64,000 bases of DNA from NCBI RefSeq assembly GCF_036884655.1, contig NC_088357.1, positions 43,036,001 to 43,100,000 of the forward strand, read 5' to 3'. The position numbers were made by a program, and so were the translations under genes. The stretch's first letter is position 1. Each line of letters begins with the position of its first letter. Of the stretch, positions 11,690 to 28,343 are shown piece by piece. The stretch is from Musa acuminata AAA Group. Taxonomy: Eukaryota; Streptophyta; Magnoliopsida; Zingiberales; Musaceae. The notes below the pieces were generated by a model, which did not search any database, was not told the origin of the DNA, and worked only from the letters and a program-made list of their open reading frames with translations.

Positions 11690-14626
11690 CCACTACTTAT
11701 TTAAAAACCACCAGAAAATAGTATAATCCAAAGGGATCAATGATGAGTTGCAATAGCTGGTGCTGCTGATATGAGGCTAAAGTTGCAAGCTAAACATGGG
11801 GCAATGATTTTCTTTTCAATCGAGCCTGTTGACAAGAACAAACGACCCATGTCAGATATCGTGAATCCATCACAAGCATTGTTGGAACCACACATGCAAA
11901 AACATGGTTGAGAAACTTGTTCTCAATTTTGAAGCATGCAATACAATGGGCAACATATTGCAAGACAAGACAGAACAAATGAACAATGTTATGCATCAGG
12001 GTTCGATGTCAAAATGCACTAGAACCATACATGCAGAAACATAGTTGAGAAACTTGCTCAGTTCTAAAGATATAGCCATTGTTGATAATATATTGCATTC
12101 TCCAATACCACTGTGGCAAGAGAGAACCACACGGTAGTTGCAGATAGCATACAAGCTGTCTTGAGAATATAGGATCAGAACCTTTATCTTTCTTTCCAGA
12201 TTAATTTCCAAATGAGAAAAAAGAATTGTCATTAATGCATAAATTATGGTAAATACAAGCATCAAGCCATATATGGAGAATATGGGATTCACATTTGTTA
12301 TTTTTCCACTTTTAGTTTCCAAGTAAGGCGTGTGTAGATATTTCCAAGTTCTCGCACAATGTCATCCATGCTCATCATCATCAACCTTCTATCACACATA
12401 GCAATGATGCCTCCTAATGATCCTTTAGATCTTTGTTTGACGCCAATAATAACTGGTTTGCCACTAATTACCTGTTAATTGATACAACAATCTGTCCCAC
12501 CTTTTCTAAATAACTCTTGTAGTTGGCAGCTCCTAAAGATTGCCTATTGAACTCAAACCCAAATAGAAGTGGAGATTCAACATCAGTTGACAACCATCAA
12601 CAGAACACAGCAGTTAGGCTGTGATTCTGGTTTTACATCAAATTTGGTTTTAAAAAAAAAAGAAAACTCCAAGTTAGGCAAGCATGATATGGTCTTGCCA
12701 TCACACTCGGAAGACTCAAATCAGTACTCCATGATAAATTAGTACTAAATGTCCACCAAGCATATATTCAGATCCAAAAACAAAATTTTGTAACAATTCA
12801 GTTGTCCGTATTAAACTTGAACGATCCAAAGATAAAGCTCTCAAGTACTCATACATCAACATATGTTTAATTAGAAAGAGGACATATAACTAGTCAAGAC
12901 ATTATGATGATAACATCAACAATTGAAAGTTGTGATTAATCTCATTACTCTCTAACATGACAGAGACAAAGAGAAATTACAAAAGTGACCACAGCCAGAT
13001 CTAAATTTTGGAATAAGAATGAAACATGAACTTCAATTTAGGAAAACAATGGTTGAAAAGAAAAACTACAAAAAGCAACAAATTAGGTATTGGTCTCTAG
13101 CATAAACTTAAATGTAGCACATCATGAAACAAACAGATCATGTCAGATTTGTTAACATGGCATGAAACTCGAAAAAGCAACAAATTAGGGATTGATCTGC
13201 AGCAAAAACTTAAATTCGTAGCACATCATGAAACAAACAGATCATGTCAGATTTGTTAACATGGCATCACATGTTAGAAAGAAGAACAATTAGAAGTCAA
13301 GCCTCAGAGTATACAAAGATTCTCCTAATATCCCCCTCAAGAATTGATTTTTGTTTAGGCATGTTCCTTTTTCTGCAGATTCAGCCTGTATAAAGGTTCC
13401 TAACAGCCAGAACCATATCTTGCATGAAATAATCATGCTCAAAATCTTCAGAGAATTTAGGACTATAGGTTCCGTTAGAAATAATAAGAACACAAAATAA
13501 GAAACCACAATTCTATATACAGTAGATTATCATTTACTGTCATTAAGTATATCATTTCCATCATCCAGTGTTGATCAGCAAACAAAAATAACGGCAGTTA
13601 GTAAATTGGTTTTGTTAAACAAACTTAGTCTGTACCAGCAACTGATATGAAGCAATATCATTAGCTAATGCCACTGAATCATCTTATTTTTCCACGTAAA
13701 GTATGTACTCCAAGAATTCCTTTTTCTCGTTGTTGCTGTTTTCCATGTGCTGGTCAGCCCAAAAAGGAACAAAAATCATGAAAAGCATTAAAAAATATTT
13801 TTAACCAATTCATATTTTCATGGGCAGTGATGCAAAGCCATCAAGACCATGACAAGAATAAAGTCAAAAGGAGATATTTTCAGTTAAGACAGAGTTTTAA
13901 CACCAAACATAATGGGACAAAAATCCTTGTATTGCAGTGGAATTCTTGATGAAATCCCAATAACTACAAAAGTTGAAGCAGGAGTACGACATTCTGGAGT
14001 CACATTTGAAATCTAACTAAACTCTGAAAGTACTGGAATTAGCTAATATATTTCTACGGAACAAAAACAATTCCCAAGGTCAATTTCTCAAAAATTAAGA
14101 ATTAGACATCTAATAGACAGATCAAATAATATAAAATCCCATTTCCGAAAAAATTCAAATTTTGTTGGTCATTCAATGTTCTAAGACTGTGCCAAAAGGT
14201 CGCCTTTCTTTCAATTTTGAGCAGATCCACCTCCAGAAGATCCTAAACGGTAGCAGTAGTGCTAAGAAATACACATTTTCCCCATTTCACCAACAACTAT
14301 TTCAGTGAAAACCAACATACATACACGTCTAACCTCGAACGAGAAACCAGATAGTATAAAGCGTAGCAACCAACTCTGATACGAATCGAAACCTCTCCAC
14401 TACCTCGAGACGATCAACACAAGCGCGCCTAATTACGCGCCTTCGCCTGGACAAACCGAAGCCCGGATCAAGGTCAAGCGAGGGACCAGAAGCACATCCG
14501 ACTCCACAGAAAGAAAACCAAACAAGCAGCATCAGCAACGCCCGCGAGAGCGACCGAACCCCTCTCAAAAACCGAACCTTTAAGCTCCCATTCACTCAGA
14601 TCTACAACCGTAAAGAGTTAACGTAC
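11690..14626 (-). other. Probable 5' UTR intron of the At1g16860-like gene
   Basis: About 3 kb upstream of the start codon holds no recognisable coding sequence and has intron-like composition. A minus-strand donor GTACGT lies at 14621-14626, next to a GC-richer block (14627-14900) that would be the leader exon. A splice acceptor is likely just upstream of the ATG, near 11690. Two other donor-like sites (CAG then GTTAAG or GTTAGG) lie inside the leader block, so leader splicing may vary. This is inference from composition and splice signals. Confidence 0.45.
13071..13267. repeat. ~102-bp tandem duplication
   Basis: A unit beginning AAAAGCAACAAATTAGG at 13071 is repeated from 13173. Both contain CACATCATGAAACAAACAG and end in TTAACATGGCAT. 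The copies are highly similar. It lies in the proposed 5' UTR intron. Confidence 0.9.
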
Positions 14627-14975
14627 CCGCATTCCCATTCCAGAGACATAAAACAGCACTCCGCCAACCACAACCTCAGATTGAGAACCTCGACACCCGC
14701 ACGAAAAGATTAGATTTTCTAGAGCGGAGGAGAAGAAGGTGTGATCTCTCCTAACCTGCGAGCCAAAAGATAGTCCTGCGATCGAGGGACTCGGAGGATG
14801 TTGGCCGATCTCAAACGAGGCAGGAGATGCGCTTAACCTGCAAAAGATCACACCATGGCGAGCGATCGATCGCTACAGAGCTGTCTTCGAGTACCAAACC
14901 AAAACCTCCGAAGGAACACAGAAGGAGAGTGAAAGGGAAGGGTGAATAATAATAATTATTATTATTATTATAACA

Positions 14976-15115
14976 ATAATGCGGCCAGTGGAAGCGCACA
15001 TTGAAAAGACTGTACTACCCTCGCTATATATATATATAGCCAGTGGATTATATATATATATATAATCCACTGGCTATATATATATATATATATATATATA
15101 TAATCCACTGGCCGC

Positions 15116-15160
<45 letters not shown>
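14976..15160. repeat. TA-rich foldback with nested inverted repeats
   Basis: A perfect 64-bp palindrome spans 15025-15088. Its unique part is GCCAGTGGATTA facing its reverse complement, embedded in (TA)n. Outside it, a 17-bp sequence at 14976-14992 (containing GCGGCCAGTGG) is exactly inverted at 15104-15120. A long (TA)n tract follows to about 15160. It lies just upstream of the proposed leader exon of the At1g16860-like gene, so it may sit in its promoter. Confidence 0.9.
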
Positions 15161-19030
<3,870 letters not shown>

Positions 19031-22000
19031 ATATAATGTTATCTTTGTTTTGAAAAAGGTTTAAGTTGACAGGCTTTTCAAATTTCTGACTTTTAATTTG
19101 TGACTTTATATTTTAATTTTGACAATAATAATTCTCCAACCTATTTTTTGACTTGTAATTTCTTGATGGTGTCAAACACAACAAGAAAGATGCATAAGCA
19201 AAGCTTGACACCTATCACTTCCTGTTCATGCCAAAATACATGTTTGATTGTTACCTACTGCAAAAACATCCATTATCATTTAAGGCAATTATAATATCGG
19301 TTTGCACAAAACAAAGCAAATTTCTAATGCCTGCTACAATCTGCCATACGGATTATCGTTTTGGATTTTGATATCTGATCAGACTAGTATATGCTGATCA
19401 GTAATGACATTCAGAAGAGGAAGAAAAAAAAAAAAAAAGGAAAGGCAGGCGGAGAAAAAAGAGGGAAGAAGGATAGAAAATGATAGAAAAGAAAGAAAGA
19501 GCAAAAAGATGAAGCAAGGTAGGAAGAGGAAGAAATAAGAAGCAGCTGAGAACAAGAGACCCAGGAGATAAAAACTGTCAAATAGTAGCAACGAACGACA
19601 ATGTGACAAGAAGATGGCAACAACAAAACAAAGAGTGGTGCAAAATCACATGTAGTCGAATGGTAACATGACAATAAAAGCCTCACGACATCAAATGACA
19701 GTAGATGACAACAACAACAACAATACCGCAAGGAGAGGGCAAAACATCAATGGCTTACATTTGCAAACCCTAATTGTTACAGTTTTTTTAATATTAAATT
19801 AAATGAACCTCATCATCATTTAATTTTTTTTCAAAGTCAGATCAGACCGTCCAAGGCGAGAATGGTCCCTGTATCGATCTACACTGAGAACAAAGATGAT
19901 CCACGTATCAATCCACGCCCCAGAGACTGATCATCTCACCCATTTGGTACCATTTCAGCCGGTATGGCAGTTCTTCTAGCACAGCATCAGACTATAAATC
20001 ATACAATCATTCAGGTGCCGACTGAGAGTGGTGTGCTTGGAGCTTTTACTTCGGAATAAATGAGGTTTATGAACTCCTACATAGACCAAATACAGGGCTG
20101 CAACAACCTCCAAACCATGTTAAAAGATATCACTTAGCTTAGTCTTTCTTATAGCTCTCTTGAGAAACCTGCATACAAAGACCTGAACACCCAATGAGAG
20201 CATTTGATAGCTAAGCCATTAAAAGAGAAAAAAAAAGCACACAGCAATTTACCAAATTAACAAACAGAAAAAGAAATCCAGAATGTGAACAAGCAGAACA
20301 ATTTGCAATTTCCACGGAATTGAACAATCACACAAACACATCAATTCATGGGAATGCAAGTCTAGAAAGAAAACCACAATCCACAGTTTTATTTCTGCAG
20401 CTTCTGCAAACAAAGTATGGCAGAAGAATAGCTTTTGCAACCATGCCAAGAGACAGAACACAGTTTATTTTGTCGACCTCAGAAAAGCTCTTAAACCTGC
20501 CAAAATAAGAAAAAGAAAAGAAAGGATCAATACTGCAATTGATATCATCTATAATATCACGCCACCTAATTACCTTCTAGTGTACAAAAAAAAGGGCAAT
20601 AACTACATTTATATAAAGAATTATTTTTTCACTTGCTGACTGAGAACAGAAAACACAGAAGATTTATTAAAGAGCATATGCTTTGACAATTTACAACACT
20701 GCAAAGTCTTCCAACAGAAACTAATCATTGGTATTGGACACTCGTCCAGTATAAGAATCATTTCCTCCTCTGATTATTTACTAGAATAAAGAAATAAAAA
20801 GGGACAAATGGCTAATCTAATGACTGTGGGAGGATCTTGTAATGGGTTAATCTTATAACTCTTCATTCAACAGCCTTATATTTGTTCTGTGCCCTTGATG
20901 ACATCAACCAGCCTATGCATGTTTATTTCTACAGTCTTTTTTTCCCTCTTCTCTTGACCAGCTCTAGCTATCAACAGTGGGCTTTTCTCCCAATACCATT
21001 GATCTGTGGCCTTGGAGCAATATCCAACCACTGTCTCCTCTACATGCATCTCACATGTATTTACCAATATTATGAGCTTAAGTTCTATAGCATTCAGGTC
21101 TGAAATAAATTTGACACATATTGAGTGATGTTGGAAAAATCATACCAGCATTCATAACAAGCTGAACAAAAACAAATGTGAATATTAGACTAATAATTCT
21201 GGCAAAAATCATCCAAAACAAAAATAGATATGGATTCAGACAAAATTCAGATATACATCAGATCCAGATTCACATGACATTTAGGGTGAAATTTTATATG
21301 GATATTACTTTAATCAGATACGTTAGAAACAAGGTGAGTTGACTGCACATATGGATATTTTATCATGGAAAACAGGGTATGGATGTTTTATCATGGTAGA
21401 GATAAACTTTATCATTATTAAAAGTATAAAACGACAATATGAAAAGGAAAATATCATCAAGGATTTATATTATTACACTAGAGAACCAGCACTCCCAAAG
21501 CCAACAATTATTTGACGGCAGAAACAAGTAGCAGGGCCTTTATAGTTGAGGGATTTCAGGTTTCCATCATAAAAGATACTTGCAACTTCCATTTGTCAAT
21601 GTGACAATAATAAGAACAAAAAAGTTTTAAGGGTATGAATGAGTTTATTATATGACTAAATGTTGGCAAACCAGGAGTAAATTCAATGGGGGCAATGAAA
21701 TAAAAGAGAAATGAATATAGGGTTACTTATTATGAATAAAATGAAAATTATGCTAAGACATTAGCCATAGGAGAAACAAATAGCACCAAACTTATAAAAT
21801 CTATCCAAGGGTTTGCTATGCCCTGTTATTGTTTGACTTGTCAGCTGCTTCTAAATCCATTTGTAGTTTAATCTTCGTAGGCTCAAGGTTTCTACTTATT
21901 TTGCATCCAATGTTGTTCCTAGTTCTAAGGCTTCCTAGCATAACATAACTCAAACTTTTAATAAATAACTTGTGAATTATGTGCATATGCGTCTGTCAAA

Positions 22001-22750
22001 GACACATGCTCTTTCTAGCTTCTAATATGCAATTTAGTCAACTTAGTGATGCTACAAAGTTCATCAACCTTATCTAAGCCCAGTGTACTCCACAACCACA
22101 AATCAAGCATTTCATGAGATATCCAACAGAACCAATCAATAATTTTATATTCAGAGACAGAGACCAATGAAGTATTCCGATCTACCATATATGTAGTGTT
22201 GCTTTTCTCTAGCTCCTCTTGATCATAACCTATATGAGACATAATTGCAAATTCAACTCCCGGTGAAGAATTAACTTAATCAATATAGAGAATTATATAA
22301 GCTAACTTGTCCCCTCGACTAGTCTCCTAAATTTCAGTAAAGGCCTCTCCTCTCCAAAAAATACCTCTTAACTTTTGTCAAACATCTGGTAGATGGAATG
22401 TACTTTCTTCCGTTGGTTTAGCATTGGGTGGGTGAACTCTTCAGTATTCCCAATTTGAGATCATAGTTAACCTACTCAATTAGCAGCATAATGATGGCGA
22501 AGTTAGGTACTACCAACAATTCTGCTTTTCTAAACATCTAAATACCTTTTTTAGTACAAGATAACAAAAAAGAAGGATTTTGATCGAACTCAACTGCAAT
22601 ACTGAAAAATTATCTTTAAATACTACCCATTTGACACGGATCTGAACTCGACACGGACGAACAGCCGTGTTATCATCTCAAATATCATTGGGCATAAAAA
22701 GAGCACAAGGATTCCTTCTACCTGCAAAGATCCAGGCCGGTGGCGGGGAT
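19031..22750. other. Intergenic, nothing recognised
   Basis: No gene identified. There is a purine-rich stretch at about 19414-19560. The far right part may contain the 3' UTR of the minus-strand ATP synthase subunit gene. A CAG/GTAGAAGG donor-like site about 22727 suggests a 3' UTR intron for that gene, but the downstream acceptor was not located. Confidence 0.4.
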
Positions 22751-22759
22751 CAGGCAAGA

Positions 22760-23035
22760 TCAGTGGTGGCCCCCGCCGGCGGCCAGCTGCTGCTGGTGCT
22801 CGAGGTGGCGACGCTCGTGGGGTAGAGCGAGCAGGTAGCAGAAAATCATTCCGCCGATGCAGACGTGGTAGAGCGGCATGGAGGAGCTCGTCTCGATGTA
22901 CTTCTCGATGTAGGTATCGGCCGCCTGGTCCGTGGTCTTCTTGATGTTCTCCCACGTCAGCCTCGGCTTCAGGTACGCCGGAAGCTCCCTCACCTTCAGC
23001 CCCTTGATCTCGTTGTAGAACGCCCGCAACGCCAT
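22760..23035 (-). CDS. Small mitochondrial ATP synthase subunit (ATP17/Fb15-like)
   Basis: An intact 91-codon frame begins [21 protein letters not shown]. It has an amphipathic N-terminal part, one hydrophobic segment (about residues 54-72, [19 protein letters not shown]) and a short His/Gln-rich tail. This arrangement and the [13 protein letters not shown] and YHVCFGGM-type signatures recall the plant fiber protein Fb15 family. Its Arabidopsis member (At4g30010, from memory) was found as a plant-specific subunit of the mitochondrial F1Fo-ATP synthase. It would sit in the inner membrane as a structural peripheral-stalk or dimer-interface type subunit. The coding part is a single exon and much more GC-rich than its surroundings. 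The family match is from memory. Confidence 0.75.
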   Translation of the reverse strand: MALRAFYNEIKGLKVRELPAYLKPRLTWENIKKTTDQAADTYIEKYIETSSSMPLYHVCIGGMIFCYLLALPHERRHLEHQQQLAAGGGHH

Positions 23036-23587
23036 AGCCGCAGATCCACCGAAACACCGAGAGACCTAGAAAACCCTAACCCTAGCTTCCCTTCCTTGCG
23101 CCTTCGCCTTTGGTAGAGAGAATATACGGGCGATTTCCTTTTGTACAGTTTCATTTCTTCCATTTAAGTCCTTCATATTATTTATTTTTTTAGCTTTAAA
23201 CCCCTTCTCACGCATCTTTTGGTCGCGTCAGACCCGCTCAATTGTTCCTCTGATTTGATGCACACGACACGTCCCCAAGAAGTCCAACTTTCTTTTGGTC
23301 ATCAATTCGGATCTGGATCTCGGATCCGAACTCAAAAACTTGTAAAAATCTGATTTGGATCCATTAAATGAGAATCCATCTCGATAAAAAACTTATCAAG
23401 GCTTAAACAGGTTATAGTTTGACCAATTTGACCAACGAATGAATTGGTTCCCAATCGAACCGGTCCATCATATCCCTAGTCCATTGGGCCTAAACCGATT
23501 GGCCCAATTGAGCCCACAGGAACCCAACTATGCATTGGAGATACGTTCTTAATAAGCCTCTTCATTAACATTCCTCTTATATTATAG

Positions 23588-23800
23588 GACTAATTACATA
23601 TTACCCATGTAATTAGACCCTTTTGATATTTCGATTTTTAGTATTAAAAATTTATATTGGTGTCCTATAGTTATGGAAGTGAGATATTCAACTCATTTAT
23701 CCTAATATCGTGGGGTTTAATAACCAAAGATGTAACATGAGGCAACACGTATATAATGATCATTTCAAGCATTATCAGTGATACCTTCATGTCATCAAGT
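23588..23800. repeat. Fragment related to the long-inverted-arm element
   Basis: A 10-bp inverted repeat, CTAATTACAT at 23590-23599 and its complement at 23607-23616, is followed by sequence similar to the left arm of the inverted-arm element at 54.7 kb (compare TATAGTTATGGAAGTGAGATATTCAAC here with the matching TATAATTATAAAAG... stretch there). The LARD-like element starts directly after it at 23801. Confidence 0.45.
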
Positions 23801-24243
23801 TGTCACGGATAAAATTCTGAAGTTTGATGCAATGCTTATGTATGTCCGTATCGTTTGGTCTGTTCATGCTTTACACAACATATAGAGGAATGGTCGAAGG
23901 CTTAACAACCTTATTTTAGTTTGGTTTGGTGGTCGTTTTAGGCTTGTAAATAAAGGTTGTATCAAGTGGACATTTGTGAGAGATACTCGATCTGTAGTGA
24001 ACCATTTTGGCCCTTTGTTGTGCAACCATTCAGAGCTTGTAAAATTTGTTTGTAATTTGCATTGTCTATGAAGTGTTTTATGAAATGTTTGCTTGTGGAT
24101 CATGAGTGAGACGCTTTCTCTAACATGTTTTCTCTTTTGTAGGTCATAAGGGACCATGAGAGGTTTCGGGGAGGCTAACCTTTGCGGACAAACACGCAAG
24201 GGTGCCACACGACTTAAACAAAACCAACTAAGTCCATGAGAGA
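23801..24243 (+). repeat. 5' LTR of the LARD-like element
   Basis: Starts TGTCACGG and aligns along its length with 30758-31205. Shared landmarks include CTTTGTTGTGCAACC, GAGACGCTTTCTCTAAC and CCTTTGCGGAC. The end is placed where the primer-binding site begins. Confidence 0.8.
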
Positions 24244-24256
24244 TGGTATTAGAGTG
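24244..24256 (+). other. Primer-binding site, tRNA-iMet type
   Basis: TGGTATTAGAGTG directly follows the left LTR. It differs in one or two positions from the canonical TGGTATCAGAGC complementary to initiator tRNA-Met. Confidence 0.75.
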
Positions 24257-25074
24257 GGCCAAGCACTCATAGAAACACTTGGCATATAAAAATAGGGGAC
24301 CTAGTGGGGCTGCGTTGAGGGCAATCAGCACACGCAACCGTTTGGGGGAAAACGGGCATGGAGATGCAGGGAAAATGAGTCGCTCTGAGGAGCGGACATC
24401 TAAGATTAGCATTTAGAGGAATGGCCAACCCTTTGCGCAAGATGCACCATAAGAACAAGCAAGCTTGGAAGAATGCGTAGTGCATAAAGGTTGGGATGGC
24501 TAAGTTCGAACTACGACTCGATGTTGACAACCATACTTGATAGTGCTCAAGGCAAGCGAGGCACTTAGTAATGGATGAAACCATGCAATGTGGAATGGGT
24601 TGCTCAGTAACTGAAAGAGTTGTGCAAAGCTCACAAAGGTGAGGAGAATTGCTAACTCGAAGAATTCGGTACTCATGCATGGGCTTGTATACGGATGATG
24701 GAATATTCATGGTCATCCTAAGGCAACCGAAACTCGACGCCATGGAGCATTAAAACTTTCTCTTCGACATAAGAAGGATATGTCTATAGGAGGCTGAAGT
24801 GTGCAGCGAGTTCAGCATGCTCCTAGGCCTTAAGTGGTGCAGCGGGGGCTGTATCGATGTGGAGTCGTAATATAGCAAGTTTATTTGCAGGAGGGAGTTC
24901 AATGCACAGTTTGTTCAGCAAATCGGAGTAGTTCAAGAGAATGGTAGTCTCCGAAACTTTTAGAGGGAAGGAAATGAAGAGAGATGCTGCTCCAATGGGA
25001 TAGATATCCAAGAGGGATAAGTCCCAGCTCTCTAGAGGGAGAATCATGTGCAATAGACCGCACATGCTGAGGAG

Positions 25075-26576
25075 TGCTAGTCATAGGTGCCCAGCAAGCC
25101 AATCACGTGAGTGATGGCACGTGTGACTTGATACAGAATCTTTTTGCTTATTATATTTTGGCGTATATCACTTTATAACTATTGCATAAATGCATACATA
25201 TATTGTGATGTCCTTGGATTTGTGCAATGGGAATCGGATCGTGATGAGATCACGATAATGAGATAATGAGATCGATTCACCTTTAAACACATATCCTAAA
25301 TAATCCCGGTCATAGGTTACTCGAGAGGGACATCGTGATAACCGGATAGACTGGTGTGCTGTATACCCGTCCATATGATGGATGCAGCTGGTCTCATAGC
25401 TGCTCGTGTAGGGACACTAGGGATATAGTACAGGTGCTCATTGGAGAATGAGTTCACTGATTGATCCGCTTATGGAATGCTGGATGGTTGATGATGCCTT
25501 ATTGTCAGACAGCGATTCCGTAGTCCTAGTGGTGTATCTAGTCCTTAGACTTGAGACACCAAGGATGTCCTGTATGAGTGCTCCACTCTTTGATACCAGA
25601 CTTATAGGTTTGGCTGTCCCAGATCTAGTACAGCTGGTCATTGGGAGTGGTAGTCAACCTTACGAGGGCTATTGAGTGTCGATAGAGGATCATCCACTCT
25701 CGGCGTCATGAGAGGAATATCCCATGTGTTCTTGCTCAGACAAATCCCTGGCCAGGGTCATTCGGGTTGAGAGAGAAAGAGTTCTCCGGGAGAATCCGAT
25801 TAGAGCGAGACTCGAGTAGAAACCGTATGGGTCTGACAGCACCATGCTCGATATACGGTCTCTGGGATATTAGATGGATGAGGGATTATAGGTACACGGT
25901 AACTGAGGACAGACAGGTCCAATGGATTGGATTCCCCTGTATCGTCTGGGGACTACGGCGTAGTGGCCTAGTACTTTCATAGTCGATGAGTCAAGTGAAT
26001 TATTACAGAGATAATAATTCACTGAGTTAGAAGGAGTTCTGACAGGTATGACTCACGACCAACTCGATATTGGGCCTAGAGGGTCACACACATATGGTAG
26101 GGATTGCGATGAGTAGAGGTTCGGATATGAGATATCCGACGGAGCCCTTGTCTTATTGGATGCAGATCCAATACCCACTAGGGGAGGACCCATTAGGGTT
26201 TGACAGGGGACCTCTATAAATAGGAGGGATTCAGAGCCTCATAGGCTAGAGCCTTTGCTTGCCTTTCCTATTCTCCTCTTCCTCTCCACCTCAGATCAGG
26301 CCTGGAGTTTTGAAGAGCGTCGTCGCAACCCTGCTCTGTGGATCACCGCTAGAAAGGAGGACGTTTGACCTCCTTCACCCTCTCCTAAGGATCTGCAAGG
26401 AAACAGGGATATACGATCTCCCTAGGTAACACAATCTACTCTATACGCAGTTTTATGTTTCACGGATTTTTGCGCACCAATCTTCGCACGACAACGAACA
26501 TCTTTTTGGGAATCGGGGATTTTGTTTTCTTGTTCTTCCGCTGCGCATGTGATGTCGCTCCCATGATTTCCCAACA
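25075..26576 (+). mobile_element. Solo LTR, copy 1 (1502 bp)
   Basis: Starts TGCTAGTCATAGG and ends CCCAACA. It is flanked by a perfect 5-bp target duplication AGGAG (25070-25074 and 26577-26581), showing that this single LTR is the complete remnant of one insertion. A TATA box (CTATAAATAGG, about 26214) on the forward strand suggests that the parent element was transcribed to the right. It is about 96 percent identical by eye to copy 2 and contains a 38-bp segment (around 25663-25701) that copy 2 lacks. Confidence 0.9.
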
Positions 26577-26888
26577 AGGAGTACCTTAAAAACAATAACT
26601 CCACGAAGCTCAATGGACTGAGCGAGCGACAAGGAGTCATCGCATAATCTCGCTTGAGAGAATGTATTGGTGGATGCATTGCGAGATCAAGTGGGGGAGT
26701 GACCCAAAGCAACACAAATGAATGTATACTTGGAGTCGATATAGAGAACGAACTTAATGGAGGACTGACCCATGGAATGGTGAGCGCGAGGGGCACTATC
26801 AACTCAATACAAAATGAGGAGCGGAGCAACTTGGGTATAACTTGGCGAAGTACCTAAGCCACATGAAGGGAGCCAACATAAAAGATAG

Positions 26889-28343
26889 TACTAGTCATAG
26901 GTGCCCAGCAAGCCAATCACGTGAGTGATGGCACGTGTGACTTGATACAGAATCTTTTTGCTTATTATATTTTGGCGTATATCACTTTATAACTATTGCA
27001 TAAATGCATACATATATTGTGATGTCCTTGGATTTGTGCAATGGGAATCAGATCGTGATGTGATCACGATAATGAGATCGATTTACCTTTAAACACATAT
27101 CTTAAATAATCCCGGTCATAGGTTACTCGAGAAAGACATCGTGATAACCGAACAGACTGGTGTGCTGTATACCCATCCATATGATGGATGCAGCTGGTCT
27201 TATAGCTGCTCGTGTAGGGACACTAGGGATACAGTGCAGGTGCTCATTAGAGAATGAGTTCACTGATTGATCCGCTTACGGAATGCTGGATGGTTGATGA
27301 TGCCTTATTGTCAGACAGCGATTCCGTAGTCCTAGTGGTATATCTGGTCCTTAGACTTAAGACACCAAGGATGTCCTATATGAGTGATCCACTCTTTGAT
27401 ACCAGACTTATAGGTTTGGCTGTCCCAGATCTAGTACAATTGGTCATTGGGAGTGGTAGTCGACCTTACGGCGTCATGAGAGGAATATCTCATGTGTTCT
27501 TGCTCAGACAAATCCCTGGCCAGGGTCATTCGGGTTGAGAGAGAAAGAGTTCTCCGGGAGAATCCGATTAGAGCGAGACTCGAGTAGAAACCGTATGGGT
27601 CTGACAGCACCATACTCGATATACAGTCTCTGGGATATTAGATGGATGAGGGACTATAGGTACACGGTAACTGAGAACAGATAGGTCCAATGGATTGGAT
27701 TCCCCTGTATCATCTGGGGACTACGGCGTAGTGGCATAGTACGTCCGTAGTCGATGAGTCGAGTGAATTATTACAGAGATAATAATTCACTGAGTTAGAA
27801 GGAGTTCTGACAGGTATGACTCACGGCCAGCTCGATATTGGGCCTAGAGGGTCACACACATATGGTAGGCATTGCGATGAGTAGAGGTTCGGATATGAGA
27901 TATTCGACGGAGCCCTTGTCTTATTGGATGCAGATCCAATACCCACTAGGGGAGGACCCATTAGGGTTTGACAGGGGACCTCTATAAATAGGAGGGATTC
28001 AGAGCCTCATAGGCTAGAGCCTTTGCTTGCCTTTCCTATTCTCCTCTCCCTCTCCACCTCAGAGCAGGACTGGAGTTTTGAGGAGCGTCGTCGCAACCCT
28101 GCTGTGTGGATCACCGCTAGAGAGGAGGACGCTTGACCTCCTTCACCCTCTCCTAAGGATCTGCAAGGAAACAGGGATATACGATCTCCCTAGGTAACAC
28201 AATCTACTTTATACACAGTTTTAAGTTTCGCGGATTTTGCGCACCAATCTTCGCACGACGACGAACATCTTTTTGGGAATCGGGAATTTTGTTTTCTTGT
28301 TCTTCCGCTGCGCATGTGATGTCGCCCCCAAGATTTCCCAACA
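26889..28343 (+). mobile_element. Solo LTR, copy 2 (1455 bp)
   Basis: Starts TACTAGTCATAGG (the expected TG has become TA) and ends CCCAACA. It is flanked by GATAG (26884-26888) and AATAG (28344-28348), a 5-bp target duplication with one change. TATA box at about 27982. It lies in the same orientation as copy 1, separated from it by 312 bp of LARD interior. Confidence 0.88.

Noticed and set aside
11670..11693. Upstream start of the At1g16860-like protein (extra eight residues)
   Set aside because: The upstream codon is GTG. The ATG at 11669 matches the conserved family start.
25075..28343. A single short LTR element with 1.5-kb LTRs and a 312-bp interior
   Set aside because: Each LTR has its own flanking 5-bp duplication, which a single element cannot give. 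The interior has no PBS or PPT next to the LTRs and fits the surrounding LARD sequence.
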